Positions 43,950-51,761 of a DNA stretch of 64,000 nucleotides are shown piece by piece. Source of the DNA: UMGS1590 sp963558655. Lineage in GTDB: Bacteria; Bacillota; Peptococcia; Peptococcales; Peptococcaceae. Location of the stretch: positions 1 through 64,000 of the forward strand of contig CAUWHJ010000002.1 in assembly GCA_963558655.1 (NCBI GenBank), given 5' to 3'. The notes under the pieces were generated by a model. It saw nothing but the letters and a program-made list of their open reading frames with translations, did no database searches and was not told the origin of the DNA. Position numbers and translations under genes: made by a program. Position 1 is the stretch's first letter. Each line of letters opens with the position of its first letter.

Positions 43950-43983
43950 ACGAGACAGTCCTCCTTATACTCATCTGCACTAT

Positions 43984-44013
43984 ATAGTAGCATTAAAAGC
44001 TTAGCTTCATCAA
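43984..44013 (-). promoter_or_regulatory. Promoter of the 300-residue hypothetical gene
   Basis: Minus-strand TTGATG (44008-44013) and TACTAT (43984-43989), spacer 18, with TGC before the -10. The rest of 43950-44121 holds nothing else that I can support. Confidence 0.5.
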
Positions 44014-44121
44014 CCATTTTTGTAAAAATCATCAATGTTTTTTCTGTGACAGCGTGGCAGATAGCTAGGAAGCATGCAAGGAAAGCGATAAGTCTACTAT
44101 TTATTAAAATTCTCAAGATAT

Positions 44122-45078
44122 TTATACACGAATACCCCATCTCAATGCATAACGTCTTAAAGTATTTGCTGCATCATTGCCATATTTTTTTTGCACAATA
44201 TTTATTTCATTATTCATGTCCTCTGGAATAATATTTTTATTTTGAAAACATATTGCCTTTATTTTTTTTAAAAATTGATCAGTCAAATAAAGATTCATAT
44301 CATTTTCGAACATTTTATGTATTTGAGATAATTTTTTCGAATAATTATACCAATATTTTTTTTTGTAAATAAATGACACGAAATCTCCGTCTCTCTCTAA
44401 TTCATCCTTTTTCCAATAAATATATTCTTTTCTAGCATTATCCAAATATTCAAAACTATTCTCTTCCTTTTCATAAGCAATTCCGTAAAATGTTTTCTCT
44501 AAAATATCTTTTGCCACCGGATCGTTTTCCATACTTTTTCTCTCATCAACTATCCAATCATAAATTTGTCGATATTGTAAATACGTCAATTTACAACATT
44601 CATACATATATTCAAGCAAACATTCATACCTGGAAATTTTTTCTGAATTAAAACACCCCTCTATTTCATTTTCCCACAAATCTATCAAAAATGGAACAGC
44701 CGTCTGTTCTTCCGCTTGATCTGCATATTTCTGCATATCAAAAAAAAATTCTATAGGATATGCATCCTTTAATTGCTTAGCTAATTCAATTTTCACATCT
44801 TGTGCAATATATTCTTTCATTCCAATCGGCACTTGATGTTTTTGGGTTATTTTCTTGATATTACTTGTGATACATTTATTAATTCTACTTTTCTCTATAA
44901 ATTCATAAATTTTGTCTGCATTTTCACTAATTCTAAAATAGCGAGACTTCTCTTTTTGAAAACAACAACCATAAAAAGTAAATTCTACATCAAACCATCC
45001 CATTTCCGCTTTTTTATTAACGTCCATTGCAACCTGCAAGTCACGCATTTCTATCATCATATCTAACTCTACAGTCAT
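44122..45078 (-). CDS. Hypothetical protein of the A+T-rich cassette, 318 residues
   Basis: No family recognised. Soluble, highly charged and mostly helical, with many Tyr, Lys and Glu residues and several cysteines (YGCCFQK, YECCKLTY, GCFNSE). No signal peptide, membrane helix or catalytic motif is visible. Codon use is distinctly A+T-rich compared with flanking genes. AAAGGGGG lies eight bases before the ATG. It follows the ABC ATPase by 14 bases, so the three cassette genes are probably one transcript. No terminator is evident after it. Confidence 0.72.
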   Translation of the reverse strand: MTVELDMMIEMRDLQVAMDVNKKAEMGWFDVEFTFYGCCFQKEKSRYFRISENADKIYEFIEKSRINKCITSNIKKITQKHQVPIGMKEYIAQDVKIELAKQLKDAYPIEFFFDMQKYADQAEEQTAVPFLIDLWENEIEGCFNSEKISRYECLLEYMYECCKLTYLQYRQIYDWIVDERKSMENDPVAKDILEKTFYGIAYEKEENSFEYLDNARKEYIYWKKDELERDGDFVSFIYKKKYWYNYSKKLSQIHKMFENDMNLYLTDQFLKKIKAICFQNKNIIPEDMNNEINIVQKKYGNDAANTLRRYALRWGIRV

Positions 45079-45092
45079 CTAATTTTCCCCCT

Positions 45093-45911
45093 TTATAAGA
45101 ACAAATTTAAATCTGAAAATACATCCAATACCTCGAGACTAAATTTATTTGTTCCAGTCCTTTTTACTGAGACTGGATATCCCAACAACTCAGACATTAT
45201 ATCATTATTAAATAACAGCTTGGTTTTTCCTTGAGCAAATACCAAACCTTTACGTAACAATATGCAATTATCAAAAATATTTTGATCAATTTCTTCAGGA
45301 TAATGAGTTACAAATATTAATGTAACATTCTTTTCCTGCGCAAGCTTTTCTATGACATCATACAAGTACTCTCTATTATATATATCCAAACCTGTACATG
45401 GCTCATCTAAAACTAAAATATCAGGTTTTGAAAACAAAGCTCGTGCTATAAGAACATTTTGTCGTTCTCCTTTAGACATCATATCAAATCCATGATTAAT
45501 TTGATTACCGATTCCCAATTTTTCCAATAATTCTTTTGCTTCCCTGCGTTCTGCTAATGAAACGTCTTTCCATAAGCCCAAAGTTCCACTTTTTCCAGAC
45601 AACACAATATCCAATGCGGATTCTTTAGTATAATGTTTATCAAAAAACGAACTTGAGATCCAACCTATTCTACTTCTAATATCTAAAATATTATTATTAG
45701 ATAATTCGCAACCATATATTTTAAGCTCACCTTGCGTATAATGCTGAAAACCAGCAATAATATTTAATAGCGTTGTTTTCCCACTTCCGTTCATACCGAA
45801 AACAACCCAATGTTCACCTTTTTTTATCTTCCAATTTACATCTTGCAAGAGATATTTATATCCTATTTTTAACGAAATATGCGAAGCTTCTACAATATAT
45901 TCATCCTTCAT
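45093..45911 (-). CDS. Soluble ABC ATPase (YlmA/ModF-like)
   Basis: 272-residue single ABC domain. Walker A GMNGSGKT is near 39-46, the signature MSKGERQ replaces LSGGQ, Walker B is ILVLDEPCTG, and the H loop is THYPEEI. This pattern resembles YlmA/ModF-type ATPases, which are often encoded without a permease. About 50 residues follow the ATPase core. The ATG at 45911 has AAGGTGG six bases upstream and overlaps the zinc-ribbon gene by 11 bases. No membrane partner is encoded nearby, so transport is not demonstrated; a regulatory or ribosome-linked role is possible. Confidence 0.82.
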   Translation of the reverse strand: MKDEYIVEASHISLKIGYKYLLQDVNWKIKKGEHWVVFGMNGSGKTTLLNIIAGFQHYTQGELKIYGCELSNNNILDIRSRIGWISSSFFDKHYTKESALDIVLSGKSGTLGLWKDVSLAERREAKELLEKLGIGNQINHGFDMMSKGERQNVLIARALFSKPDILVLDEPCTGLDIYNREYLYDVIEKLAQEKNVTLIFVTHYPEEIDQNIFDNCILLRKGLVFAQGKTKLLFNNDIMSELLGYPVSVKRTGTNKFSLEVLDVFSDLNLFL

Positions 45912-46425
45912 TGCTATCCACCTTTTCACATTTTTCTACATTGGAACATTCATCATTATTTTTTCTGTTTTCTATAATGCGATTCAAATTTTCTTCTGAG
46001 ATAGTAATACATTGACCAACATAACATTCGTTTTCTTTAATTTCAATATTATATCCTTCTGGCCCTAAAATACCAATATTTCTATTTTGCCACTCTATAA
46101 TTTCGCAAATCTTAGCTATTGTCATTTGATTTGTACGTTCACTATCATCTAGATCAGGATAACAATTAAACCCTGTTTCCTCAACAAAAAATCTTGCGTT
46201 TACATAAATCTCTGGTTCTACTCCAAATTCTATTCGATTACATTTTTTACAAAAAATTTCAATTCTAGCTTCATCATATTCACTAAAAATAATTTGTCTT
46301 AATTTTAGTTCTCCTCCACAATATTTACATACACATCGGTTGACACGACTTTTTAAAGTATTCACTCTTTTTTCTGAATTAAAACTATACTTAGGTTTGA
46401 GATCGCTCTTAGTCTTTTGTTCCAT
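45901..46425 (-). CDS. Zinc-ribbon protein of the A+T-rich cassette, 174 residues
   Basis: Unrecognised beyond an N-terminal zinc ribbon: CKYCGG near residue 35 and FCKKCN near 60 form two CxxC knuckles. The remainder is acidic and helical (ERTNQMTIAKICEIIEWQNRNIG) with a poorly conserved, Asn/Glu-rich tail. No membrane segment. The ATG at 46425 has AAAGG nine bases upstream; nearer ATG codons overlap that site. It is the first gene of the cassette, 116 bases from the divergent LysR gene. Its role could be RNA, DNA or protein binding. Confidence 0.75.
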   Translation of the reverse strand: MEQKTKSDLKPKYSFNSEKRVNTLKSRVNRCVCKYCGGELKLRQIIFSEYDEARIEIFCKKCNRIEFGVEPEIYVNARFFVEETGFNCYPDLDDSERTNQMTIAKICEIIEWQNRNIGILGPEGYNIEIKENECYVGQCITISEENLNRIIENRKNNDECSNVEKCEKVDSNEG

Positions 46426-46541
46426 TATTATCATCCTTTCAAAATTTAGCAATTTTCATTTAAATGCGCATGCAGAAGATTTGATTTTCTTATTGCTATA
46501 TTGTAAAATTTCAGTATATATCTTTTTTCGAGGTGAAAATA
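46426..46541. promoter_or_regulatory. LysR-cassette divergent control region
   Basis: TTGATT (46481-46486) and TAAAAT (46504-46509) with a 17-base spacer form a plus-strand promoter for lysR. The palindrome ATGCGCAT at 46464-46471 and flanking AAATTTAG/ATTTAAAT are candidate operator elements for the divergent cassette. Confidence 0.5.
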
Positions 46542-47462
46542 ATGACACTTGATCAATTATATGCCTTTTCTGAAGTTTGCTATTGCAAATCGATAAAAAA
46601 AGCAAGTGCTAACCTTTACATTTCTTATCAAGCAGTTTCACGCTCCATACATAAATTAGAAGAAGAACTAGATACAATACTTTTTACACGCACTCCAGAA
46701 GGAGTCTCATTAACGCCTGCTGGGCAAGTATTACTTTCACATGTTAAAAACATTACTCAAGAATTATCACAATTAGAAAATGATATGAAAAACTTTCACA
46801 AGTCTTCTAAAAAAAACAAAACTATAAAAATTTCACTCTCTCCAGCATTAATGACAAGTTCAGCAAAAAGCCTTGCAAACTATCTTTCAAACGTTTTTCC
46901 AGATATACTTTTTCATTATTCAACAATAACTTACTTCGATAACCCCAACTATGAAGATAGTGATATCTCCGTTCGATTATATTGTGAAACTTCTGATAAT
47001 ACTAAGCAACATGTTCTTCCACCTCCCTATAAATTAAAACAATTATCCTACTTTCCTTTATATTTTTGGATTTCGGGTTTTTCTCCTTTAATAGAATATA
47101 GTTATCTGGACTTTAATGTATTAAAAAATTCGCCTTGTATTCTTTTAAAACAAAAATTTAATATCTCTCAATATTATTCGCTTTACTATAAATTTTCAAA
47201 AACAATTTTAAAACACCAACCATTAATCGCTGAGCTTGAACATAATCTCATTGAATACATCGAACATCATAACTTCTATACCATCGATATTCGTTCTCCG
47301 CTTGACAACACACTATTTTTTCAAAAGTTATTTTCCAATCATAACATTATTCTAAAAGAATCTCCTTACAACTTTTATCTTACACTTATTTATAATGAAG
47401 AATCCTGTAAATATATTAGCTCTATTATTGAATCTTTTTTTGCCCCACCTAGCTTTCAATAA
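46542..47462 (+). CDS. LysR-family transcriptional regulator
   Basis: 306-residue regulator. The N-terminal winged helix is typical: TLDQLYAFSEVCYCKSIKKASANLYISYQAVSRSIHKLEEEL, then LFTRTPEGVSLTPAG. A coiled linker and a C-terminal effector-binding domain follow, although the latter is divergent from well-studied members and unusually Tyr/Ser/Asn-rich. GAGGTG sits before the ATG at 46542, and a GTG three codons earlier is possible. LysR proteins usually control a divergent gene, here the zinc-ribbon/ABC cassette. It shares a terminator with the convergent phosphodiesterase. Confidence 0.88.
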   Translation: MTLDQLYAFSEVCYCKSIKKASANLYISYQAVSRSIHKLEEELDTILFTRTPEGVSLTPAGQVLLSHVKNITQELSQLENDMKNFHKSSKKNKTIKISLSPALMTSSAKSLANYLSNVFPDILFHYSTITYFDNPNYEDSDISVRLYCETSDNTKQHVLPPPYKLKQLSYFPLYFWISGFSPLIEYSYLDFNVLKNSPCILLKQKFNISQYYSLYYKFSKTILKHQPLIAELEHNLIEYIEHHNFYTIDIRSPLDNTLFFQKLFSNHNIILKESPYNFYLTLIYNEESCKYISSIIESFFAPPSFQ

Positions 47463-47471
47463 TTTAATTCA

Positions 47472-47507
47472 AAAAATCCGCCACACTTTTATGTATGGCG
47501 GATTTTT
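47472..47507. terminator. Bidirectional terminator between lysR and phosphodiesterase
   Basis: Perfect 12-pair stem AAAAATCCGCCA/TGGCGGATTTTT (47472-47483 with 47496-47507). Confidence 0.82.
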
Positions 47508-47519
47508 CATATGTGATTC

Positions 47520-49571
47520 TTAATATTCTTCATTTAAAATTTGATATACTGGAGCGCCTTCGCATTGTGCTGGCATACGCACACCACCCAAAACTGCAAC
47601 AGTAGCTGCAAAATCAGTTTGACGAATAATACGATCTGTATAAAAGCCCTCTTTTATGCCTCTACCAGCAGCAATGAAAATAGGAGAAACAGAAGTATCA
47701 TTTTCACCAAGTGTCGTTGAAAGACAATCATCATGATCAAAATTATAACCTTCAGCATGCCATACCATAATATCCCCTGCTTCAGGTCCACCTTGCCCAA
47801 GTAGTACAGCTTCTCTATTTCTTAACGCAACAGATACAATACGATGACCAGTCTTTGGATCTGTCAGTTGATAAAGCTTTGTCATAATTTCTTCTTCAAG
47901 TTCATACTGATCTGCCGGATCCACAATCCCATCAATCACTTCTCCATCTACGTAATGCTTGTCTCTTCCTTTAATATTCAAATACAAATGTCCTTCACGC
48001 TGTATAACAGCCTTTGTTTTTGTCCAATCAATTGCAACGGCCTTTCCGTTTTCATCCCTAATAGGAATTGTAAGCCCCATCTCTTCCATTAGCGGAATCG
48101 TGACCCCACCTGCGTAGGCTAAAAGCGGAATGTCATGAGCAGGTGCTACTTGAGCATGATCGGAAAAAATCAGAATCGTCCAACCTTCATCTAAGAAATG
48201 AAGGAATTTACCCAGATAATAGTCTGTTTGAACATAAAGATCTTCCATCCACTTTTCTGCAACTTCTACAGGATGTTTATTAAACGGTCTATCAGCAAGA
48301 TGTTTAATAAATTGATGCTCTTCCAAATCAACCGCATGATAATGAGAAAAAACGACATCTAAATCTTGTGTTTTAATTAAATGATGGATAGCTTCCGCTT
48401 GCCATTCTGCTGTAACATACCAGTTTGCTAACATACATTCTGTGATTAACATAGAATCTTGACGTCCTAATAATGAAGTTGGTGGTGGATAACCTACATT
48501 GTCAGCTATTTCTCTAAACAATCGTTTTGGATGATATACACTGTCATTGTTAATGTCCATTGCGCCTGAAACATACAATGTCAATGTTTTCCCCTGCGGA
48601 TCAAGCTTTAATAACTTCATATTTCTATTAACTTGATATGTTTTATCATTTTTAATTGCTTCATCAATAATTTCAGCAATCATTTCACCTAATGGCAAAA
48701 CTACGATCGGTTCATTTGCTTTTTTATTCTTATATAGCGCTACTCGATCATAAATGCCCTCGTTATTTTTTAAAATCAAACCAGGACGTCGAATTAAACC
48801 TTTAGAAAATAAAACTGTAAATTCTTTCGCATCAACTGGTGCATTAGTCCAACCACTTGCTGGCTTGATCGGTGATTGGATCATATCGTTCAAAGCTTCT
48901 GTTGTAGCAGTTGTATGTTGAGACAACGATTCAACAAGTTTTCTAATTCCTTTTGCTTCACGGTTGCCAACACCACCTAAAAGATCATAACTTTCATTAT
49001 CATCATCCAACTCTAAATCCGTCACGACACAAGCAGCACTTGCTTCCATTGGCGCTTTTGGAATATAGCGTAACTCAGGAATTTGTTCACTAGCACCAAC
49101 AATAAATTCGGATTCAATTTGTGAGGTCGCCATACCAACAGAACCAGGAGAAGTCCCATCTACAACAAGTAAATTTTCACTGTCACTAGTTGGCGGCCAT
49201 GCACTACCTGGCCAGTGCCATACCAAGGTTTTCTTACCTGATTCTGCAAATACGTTCCAAAGTGGTTCAGCGTGACAATTTCGACTATCAAGGTTATAAT
49301 CCGTCAAGTCAATGTCGCTACCTTTACGATAGAACCCTGTAATACCATGCACATTTGCGTAGCAACCACAGGCCAAAGTTGTCCACATTGGTGGCGTAAC
49401 AGTTGGATGGCCTCCCAACATTACTAAATCTTCACGACAAGCACCTCGCTCAATATATTTTTTTACATTCGGCATCAAGCCCTTATCTACATATTTTCTA
49501 GTCAATCTTGGATCAAGTCCATCAACACCTAACAGCAAAATTTTCTCTGTTGAAGCAGTTCGTTTTAACAT
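47520..49571 (-). CDS. Alkaline phosphatase superfamily phosphodiesterase/pyrophosphatase, cytoplasmic
   Basis: 683-residue member of the type I phosphodiesterase/nucleotide pyrophosphatase branch of the alkaline phosphatase fold. Metal ligands and nucleophile are seen in GVDGLD, the threonine in PTVTPPMWTTLA, the pair in FSHYHAVDLEEHQ, FSDHAQV and the late histidine in NFDHDDCLS. There is no signal peptide, so it acts inside the cell. Substrate not determinable; phosphodiesters, phosphonates or sulfate esters all occur in the superfamily. The SLC13-type permease gene lies 81 bases upstream. Confidence 0.85.
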   Translation of the reverse strand: MLKRTASTEKILLLGVDGLDPRLTRKYVDKGLMPNVKKYIERGACREDLVMLGGHPTVTPPMWTTLACGCYANVHGITGFYRKGSDIDLTDYNLDSRNCHAEPLWNVFAESGKKTLVWHWPGSAWPPTSDSENLLVVDGTSPGSVGMATSQIESEFIVGASEQIPELRYIPKAPMEASAACVVTDLELDDDNESYDLLGGVGNREAKGIRKLVESLSQHTTATTEALNDMIQSPIKPASGWTNAPVDAKEFTVLFSKGLIRRPGLILKNNEGIYDRVALYKNKKANEPIVVLPLGEMIAEIIDEAIKNDKTYQVNRNMKLLKLDPQGKTLTLYVSGAMDINNDSVYHPKRLFREIADNVGYPPPTSLLGRQDSMLITECMLANWYVTAEWQAEAIHHLIKTQDLDVVFSHYHAVDLEEHQFIKHLADRPFNKHPVEVAEKWMEDLYVQTDYYLGKFLHFLDEGWTILIFSDHAQVAPAHDIPLLAYAGGVTIPLMEEMGLTIPIRDENGKAVAIDWTKTKAVIQREGHLYLNIKGRDKHYVDGEVIDGIVDPADQYELEEEIMTKLYQLTDPKTGHRIVSVALRNREAVLLGQGGPEAGDIMVWHAEGYNFDHDDCLSTTLGENDTSVSPIFIAAGRGIKEGFYTDRIIRQTDFAATVAVLGGVRMPAQCEGAPVYQILNEEY

Positions 49572-49652
49572 AAATTTTCCTCCTTACCACTTACCTTAAT
49601 TATTCTTAAGAAAGACTTCACCATTTTGATCCAAAACGGCATTTTATACTAA

Positions 49653-51035
49653 CTATATAAGCCCTATCAACATCCAATATGGTGTCAGGACAAATATAAT
49701 CCCTAATAATACTACAATAGAGCGTACTACATTGAACTTAATAAAATCCATCATTCTCTGCATACCAAATCCAAACACGATTAAATACGGAACGTATTCA
49801 TATGGGAATAATATCGCCTCACTGCATGCACTAATAGCATAAGTAAAACCAAGTGGATTAAAACCTATTTCAACAACCATTGTAAGGACCGGACTCACGA
49901 TCAATGCAAAAATGGCTAATGGAGTCATTAAAAAATTGAGAACAAACACGATTACAAAAATCAATCCCGTAATTATCATCGGATTTGTATTGCCATTAAG
50001 TATTCCTGCGATCATCTCACCAATAGCCGTTCCAAAACCAAGGCTTGAGGCTACTGTACCAATACTCATACATGCAACAACAAAAAAAACAATATCAAAA
50101 TTAATTTTTCTGACAGTATCTTTATCTGCTCCTTCAAGAAATGGCAAATATACGATCCAAGGAATTAATGCATAACCTAAATTCAAATCAAGTCCATGTA
50201 TGTCAACAGTAAATGTGTACAACAATACAAGCACTAGCATAAATCCATTAACTTTTTCTCGGCGACTTACCTTACCCATTTTAGCTAACTGATTTTTAAA
50301 CCAGGTAATTTCGCCTAGGCCATTTTCCGGCTTAAACATTCTTGCTGCAACAAAAACAAGAATAAACGAAACGAAAAACATTGGCCAATTGTGAAGGATA
50401 ATACTTAAGGGATTAATAGTACCTGGCGGTACGAACTCGCTAGCCATTTGCGATAAAACTCCCCACCCAGATGCTTGATAAGTATAAATATGAGAAGTAC
50501 AACCACCAATGATAACCGCTGATGTTAAACCAGCTCCTAACTTTTTTTGCATACCATCCATAGTTACGCAAAGCCCAAGAGACAGCGCTATCATAATAAT
50601 ATAGCCACGTCCGCTTGTTAAAATATTCAAAAAAACTGTAACAAGAAAAATAGCCGTTAGCAAACCAAGATAACTGCCCTTGACCTTACACATCAAAATA
50701 AATGCTACTCTTCTTAACAAACCACTCTGCTCCAAAGTAACAGCCATAAAGAATGCGCCAACGATCATTAATGGAGTTGTATTAACCCAAGATGAAAGCA
50801 CGACTTCAACGGTAGTAACTTTACATAGAATCCATAATGCCGGCATGATGATAGCAATCACAATAGTCGGAACTATTTCAAATGCAGCAAACGCTAATCC
50901 TAAAACAGTGATTGCTAAAAACACCTTAACATTCCATGTGATCAGTGCTGATTCTGGAATCAGCAAACAAACAATTGCTATACCAAATGAGACTCCCCAT
51001 TTCATAAGATCATTTCTGCTTAAACTCGTACCCAT
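49653..51035 (-). CDS. SLC13/DASS-type anion permease
   Basis: 460-residue integral membrane protein with about 11-12 helices of the DASS/ArsB-NhaD (ion transporter) superfamily. Features include two re-entrant-loop-like segments (VNTTPLMIVGAFFMAV, and MSIGTVASSLGFGTAIGE) and a conserved Asn/Thr/Pro-rich helix break near NFLMTPLAIFALI. Members import dicarboxylates, citrate, sulfate or phosphonate-like anions with Na+. Substrate unknown. GAGGAGGG precedes the ATG. It probably supplies the substrate of the adjacent phosphodiesterase. Confidence 0.82.
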   Translation of the reverse strand: MGTSLSRNDLMKWGVSFGIAIVCLLIPESALITWNVKVFLAITVLGLAFAAFEIVPTIVIAIIMPALWILCKVTTVEVVLSSWVNTTPLMIVGAFFMAVTLEQSGLLRRVAFILMCKVKGSYLGLLTAIFLVTVFLNILTSGRGYIIMIALSLGLCVTMDGMQKKLGAGLTSAVIIGGCTSHIYTYQASGWGVLSQMASEFVPPGTINPLSIILHNWPMFFVSFILVFVAARMFKPENGLGEITWFKNQLAKMGKVSRREKVNGFMLVLVLLYTFTVDIHGLDLNLGYALIPWIVYLPFLEGADKDTVRKINFDIVFFVVACMSIGTVASSLGFGTAIGEMIAGILNGNTNPMIITGLIFVIVFVLNFLMTPLAIFALIVSPVLTMVVEIGFNPLGFTYAISACSEAILFPYEYVPYLIVFGFGMQRMMDFIKFNVVRSIVVLLGIIFVLTPYWMLIGLI

Positions 51036-51105
51036 AAATTTCCCTCCTCAGAGTAGGCATGAACTTAAGTATTGGGACTTCTACCAGAAGCTTCTGTTTG
51101 ATTGT

Positions 51106-51114
51106 ATTATAGCA
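51106..51114 (-). promoter_or_regulatory. Extended -10 promoter of the permease-phosphodiesterase unit
   Basis: Minus-strand TGC-TATAAT (TATAAT at 51106-51111), with TTGATT 15 bases further upstream. A 12-base palindrome, CAGAAGCTTCTG, lies at 51085-51096 in the leader and could be an operator. Confidence 0.45.
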
Positions 51115-51175
51115 TCCTCGCGCACCAATCAATAGAATCCATAAATTTAAATAATCCGTATTTTTTCAAATTCAT
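51107..51175 (-). CDS. Possible 22-residue leader peptide
   Basis: A tiny open frame beginning MNLKKYGLFK has AGAGGGGGC four bases before its ATG and lies upstream of the permease gene. A weak promoter (TTGTCC, 17 bases, TAATAA) precedes it. Its end overlaps the extended -10 described above, which argues against it. It could be a leader peptide or chance. The rest of 51036-51356 contains only the promoter and the terminator of the ylbF operon. Confidence 0.2.
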   Translation of the reverse strand: MNLKKYGLFKFMDSIDWCARML

Positions 51176-51274
51176 TTTGCCCCCTCTCTCAACATTTTTT
51201 ATCTTTTTATTAATATATACATCTTCTATGGACAATATAAATATAACTAAGTAAAAACAAATATCCAACAACAC

Positions 51275-51331
51275 AAAAAGAGCCTTTGCAATAGATATCA
51301 CTTCGTAGTGTCTATCACAAAGGCTCTTTTT
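51275..51331. terminator. Strong terminator after ylbF (end of the hem operon)
   Basis: Perfect 14-pair outer stem (51275-51288 with 51318-51331) and an inner partial hairpin around a TTCG loop; AAAAA and TTTTT in the arms make it work both ways. Confidence 0.85.
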
Positions 51332-51356
51332 AATTGTTCACTTTATATGCCAACGC

Positions 51357-51761
51357 TCAATGACCGCAGGAGCTGCAGCAATCGTTTTCGCCACAGTTAC
51401 CAGCAGAGGAGCAGCTGCTGCATCCGCCGCCGTTATTATCGTTGAGCGCGCTGGAGATAATCATATTAACAGATTCCAGCATTTGGTTCAATTCCTGGTT
51501 AGCTGTCATATATTCCATGATGACAGCGTTTTCCTGCATCTTCTGTTCGAGGTCTGCAAGCTGTTGTTTCTTTTCTTCGTCAAGATCATCATAAGAAATG
51601 CCAGCATTGATGGCTTCAACCTGAATCTGCTGATAGGTTTCTACAATTTCACGTGCAGGCAGGTCAATCAGCATTTTCAGTTCAGTTTCTTTCACGCGGC
51701 GCAGTTCATCGCTGGCTGCAATTTCATCGGCAAGTGCTTTTGCTTTGTCATAAATACTCAT
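51357..51761 (-). CDS. YlbF/YmcA family protein with cysteine-rich tail
   Basis: 134-residue helical protein of the RicA/RicF family. The core (about 1-110) has long helices: KAKALADEIAASDELRRVKE and the LADLEQKMQENAVIMEY region. The last 20 residues have seven cysteines in CSSC, NC and CCSSC groups, likely to bind an iron-sulfur cluster or another metal. In B. subtilis the relatives YlbF, YmcA and YaaT form an iron-sulfur complex guiding RNase Y cleavage, and ymcA is next to miaB as here. GGAGG precedes the ATG; the gene overlaps miaB by four bases. Confidence 0.88.
   Translation of the reverse strand: MSIYDKAKALADEIAASDELRRVKETELKMLIDLPAREIVETYQQIQVEAINAGISYDDLDEEKKQQLADLEQKMQENAVIMEYMTANQELNQMLESVNMIISSALNDNNGGGCSSCSSAGNCGENDCCSSCGH

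Noticed and set aside
43937..44140. A 67-codon minus-strand frame with a hydrophobic segment between two hypothetical genes
   Set aside because: It overlaps the start of the 300-residue gene and its promoter, and lacks a ribosome site.
44122..46425. Reading the cassette as a molybdate transporter because the ATPase is ModF-like
   Set aside because: No periplasmic binding protein or membrane permease is present, and the flanking proteins do not resemble molybdate genes.
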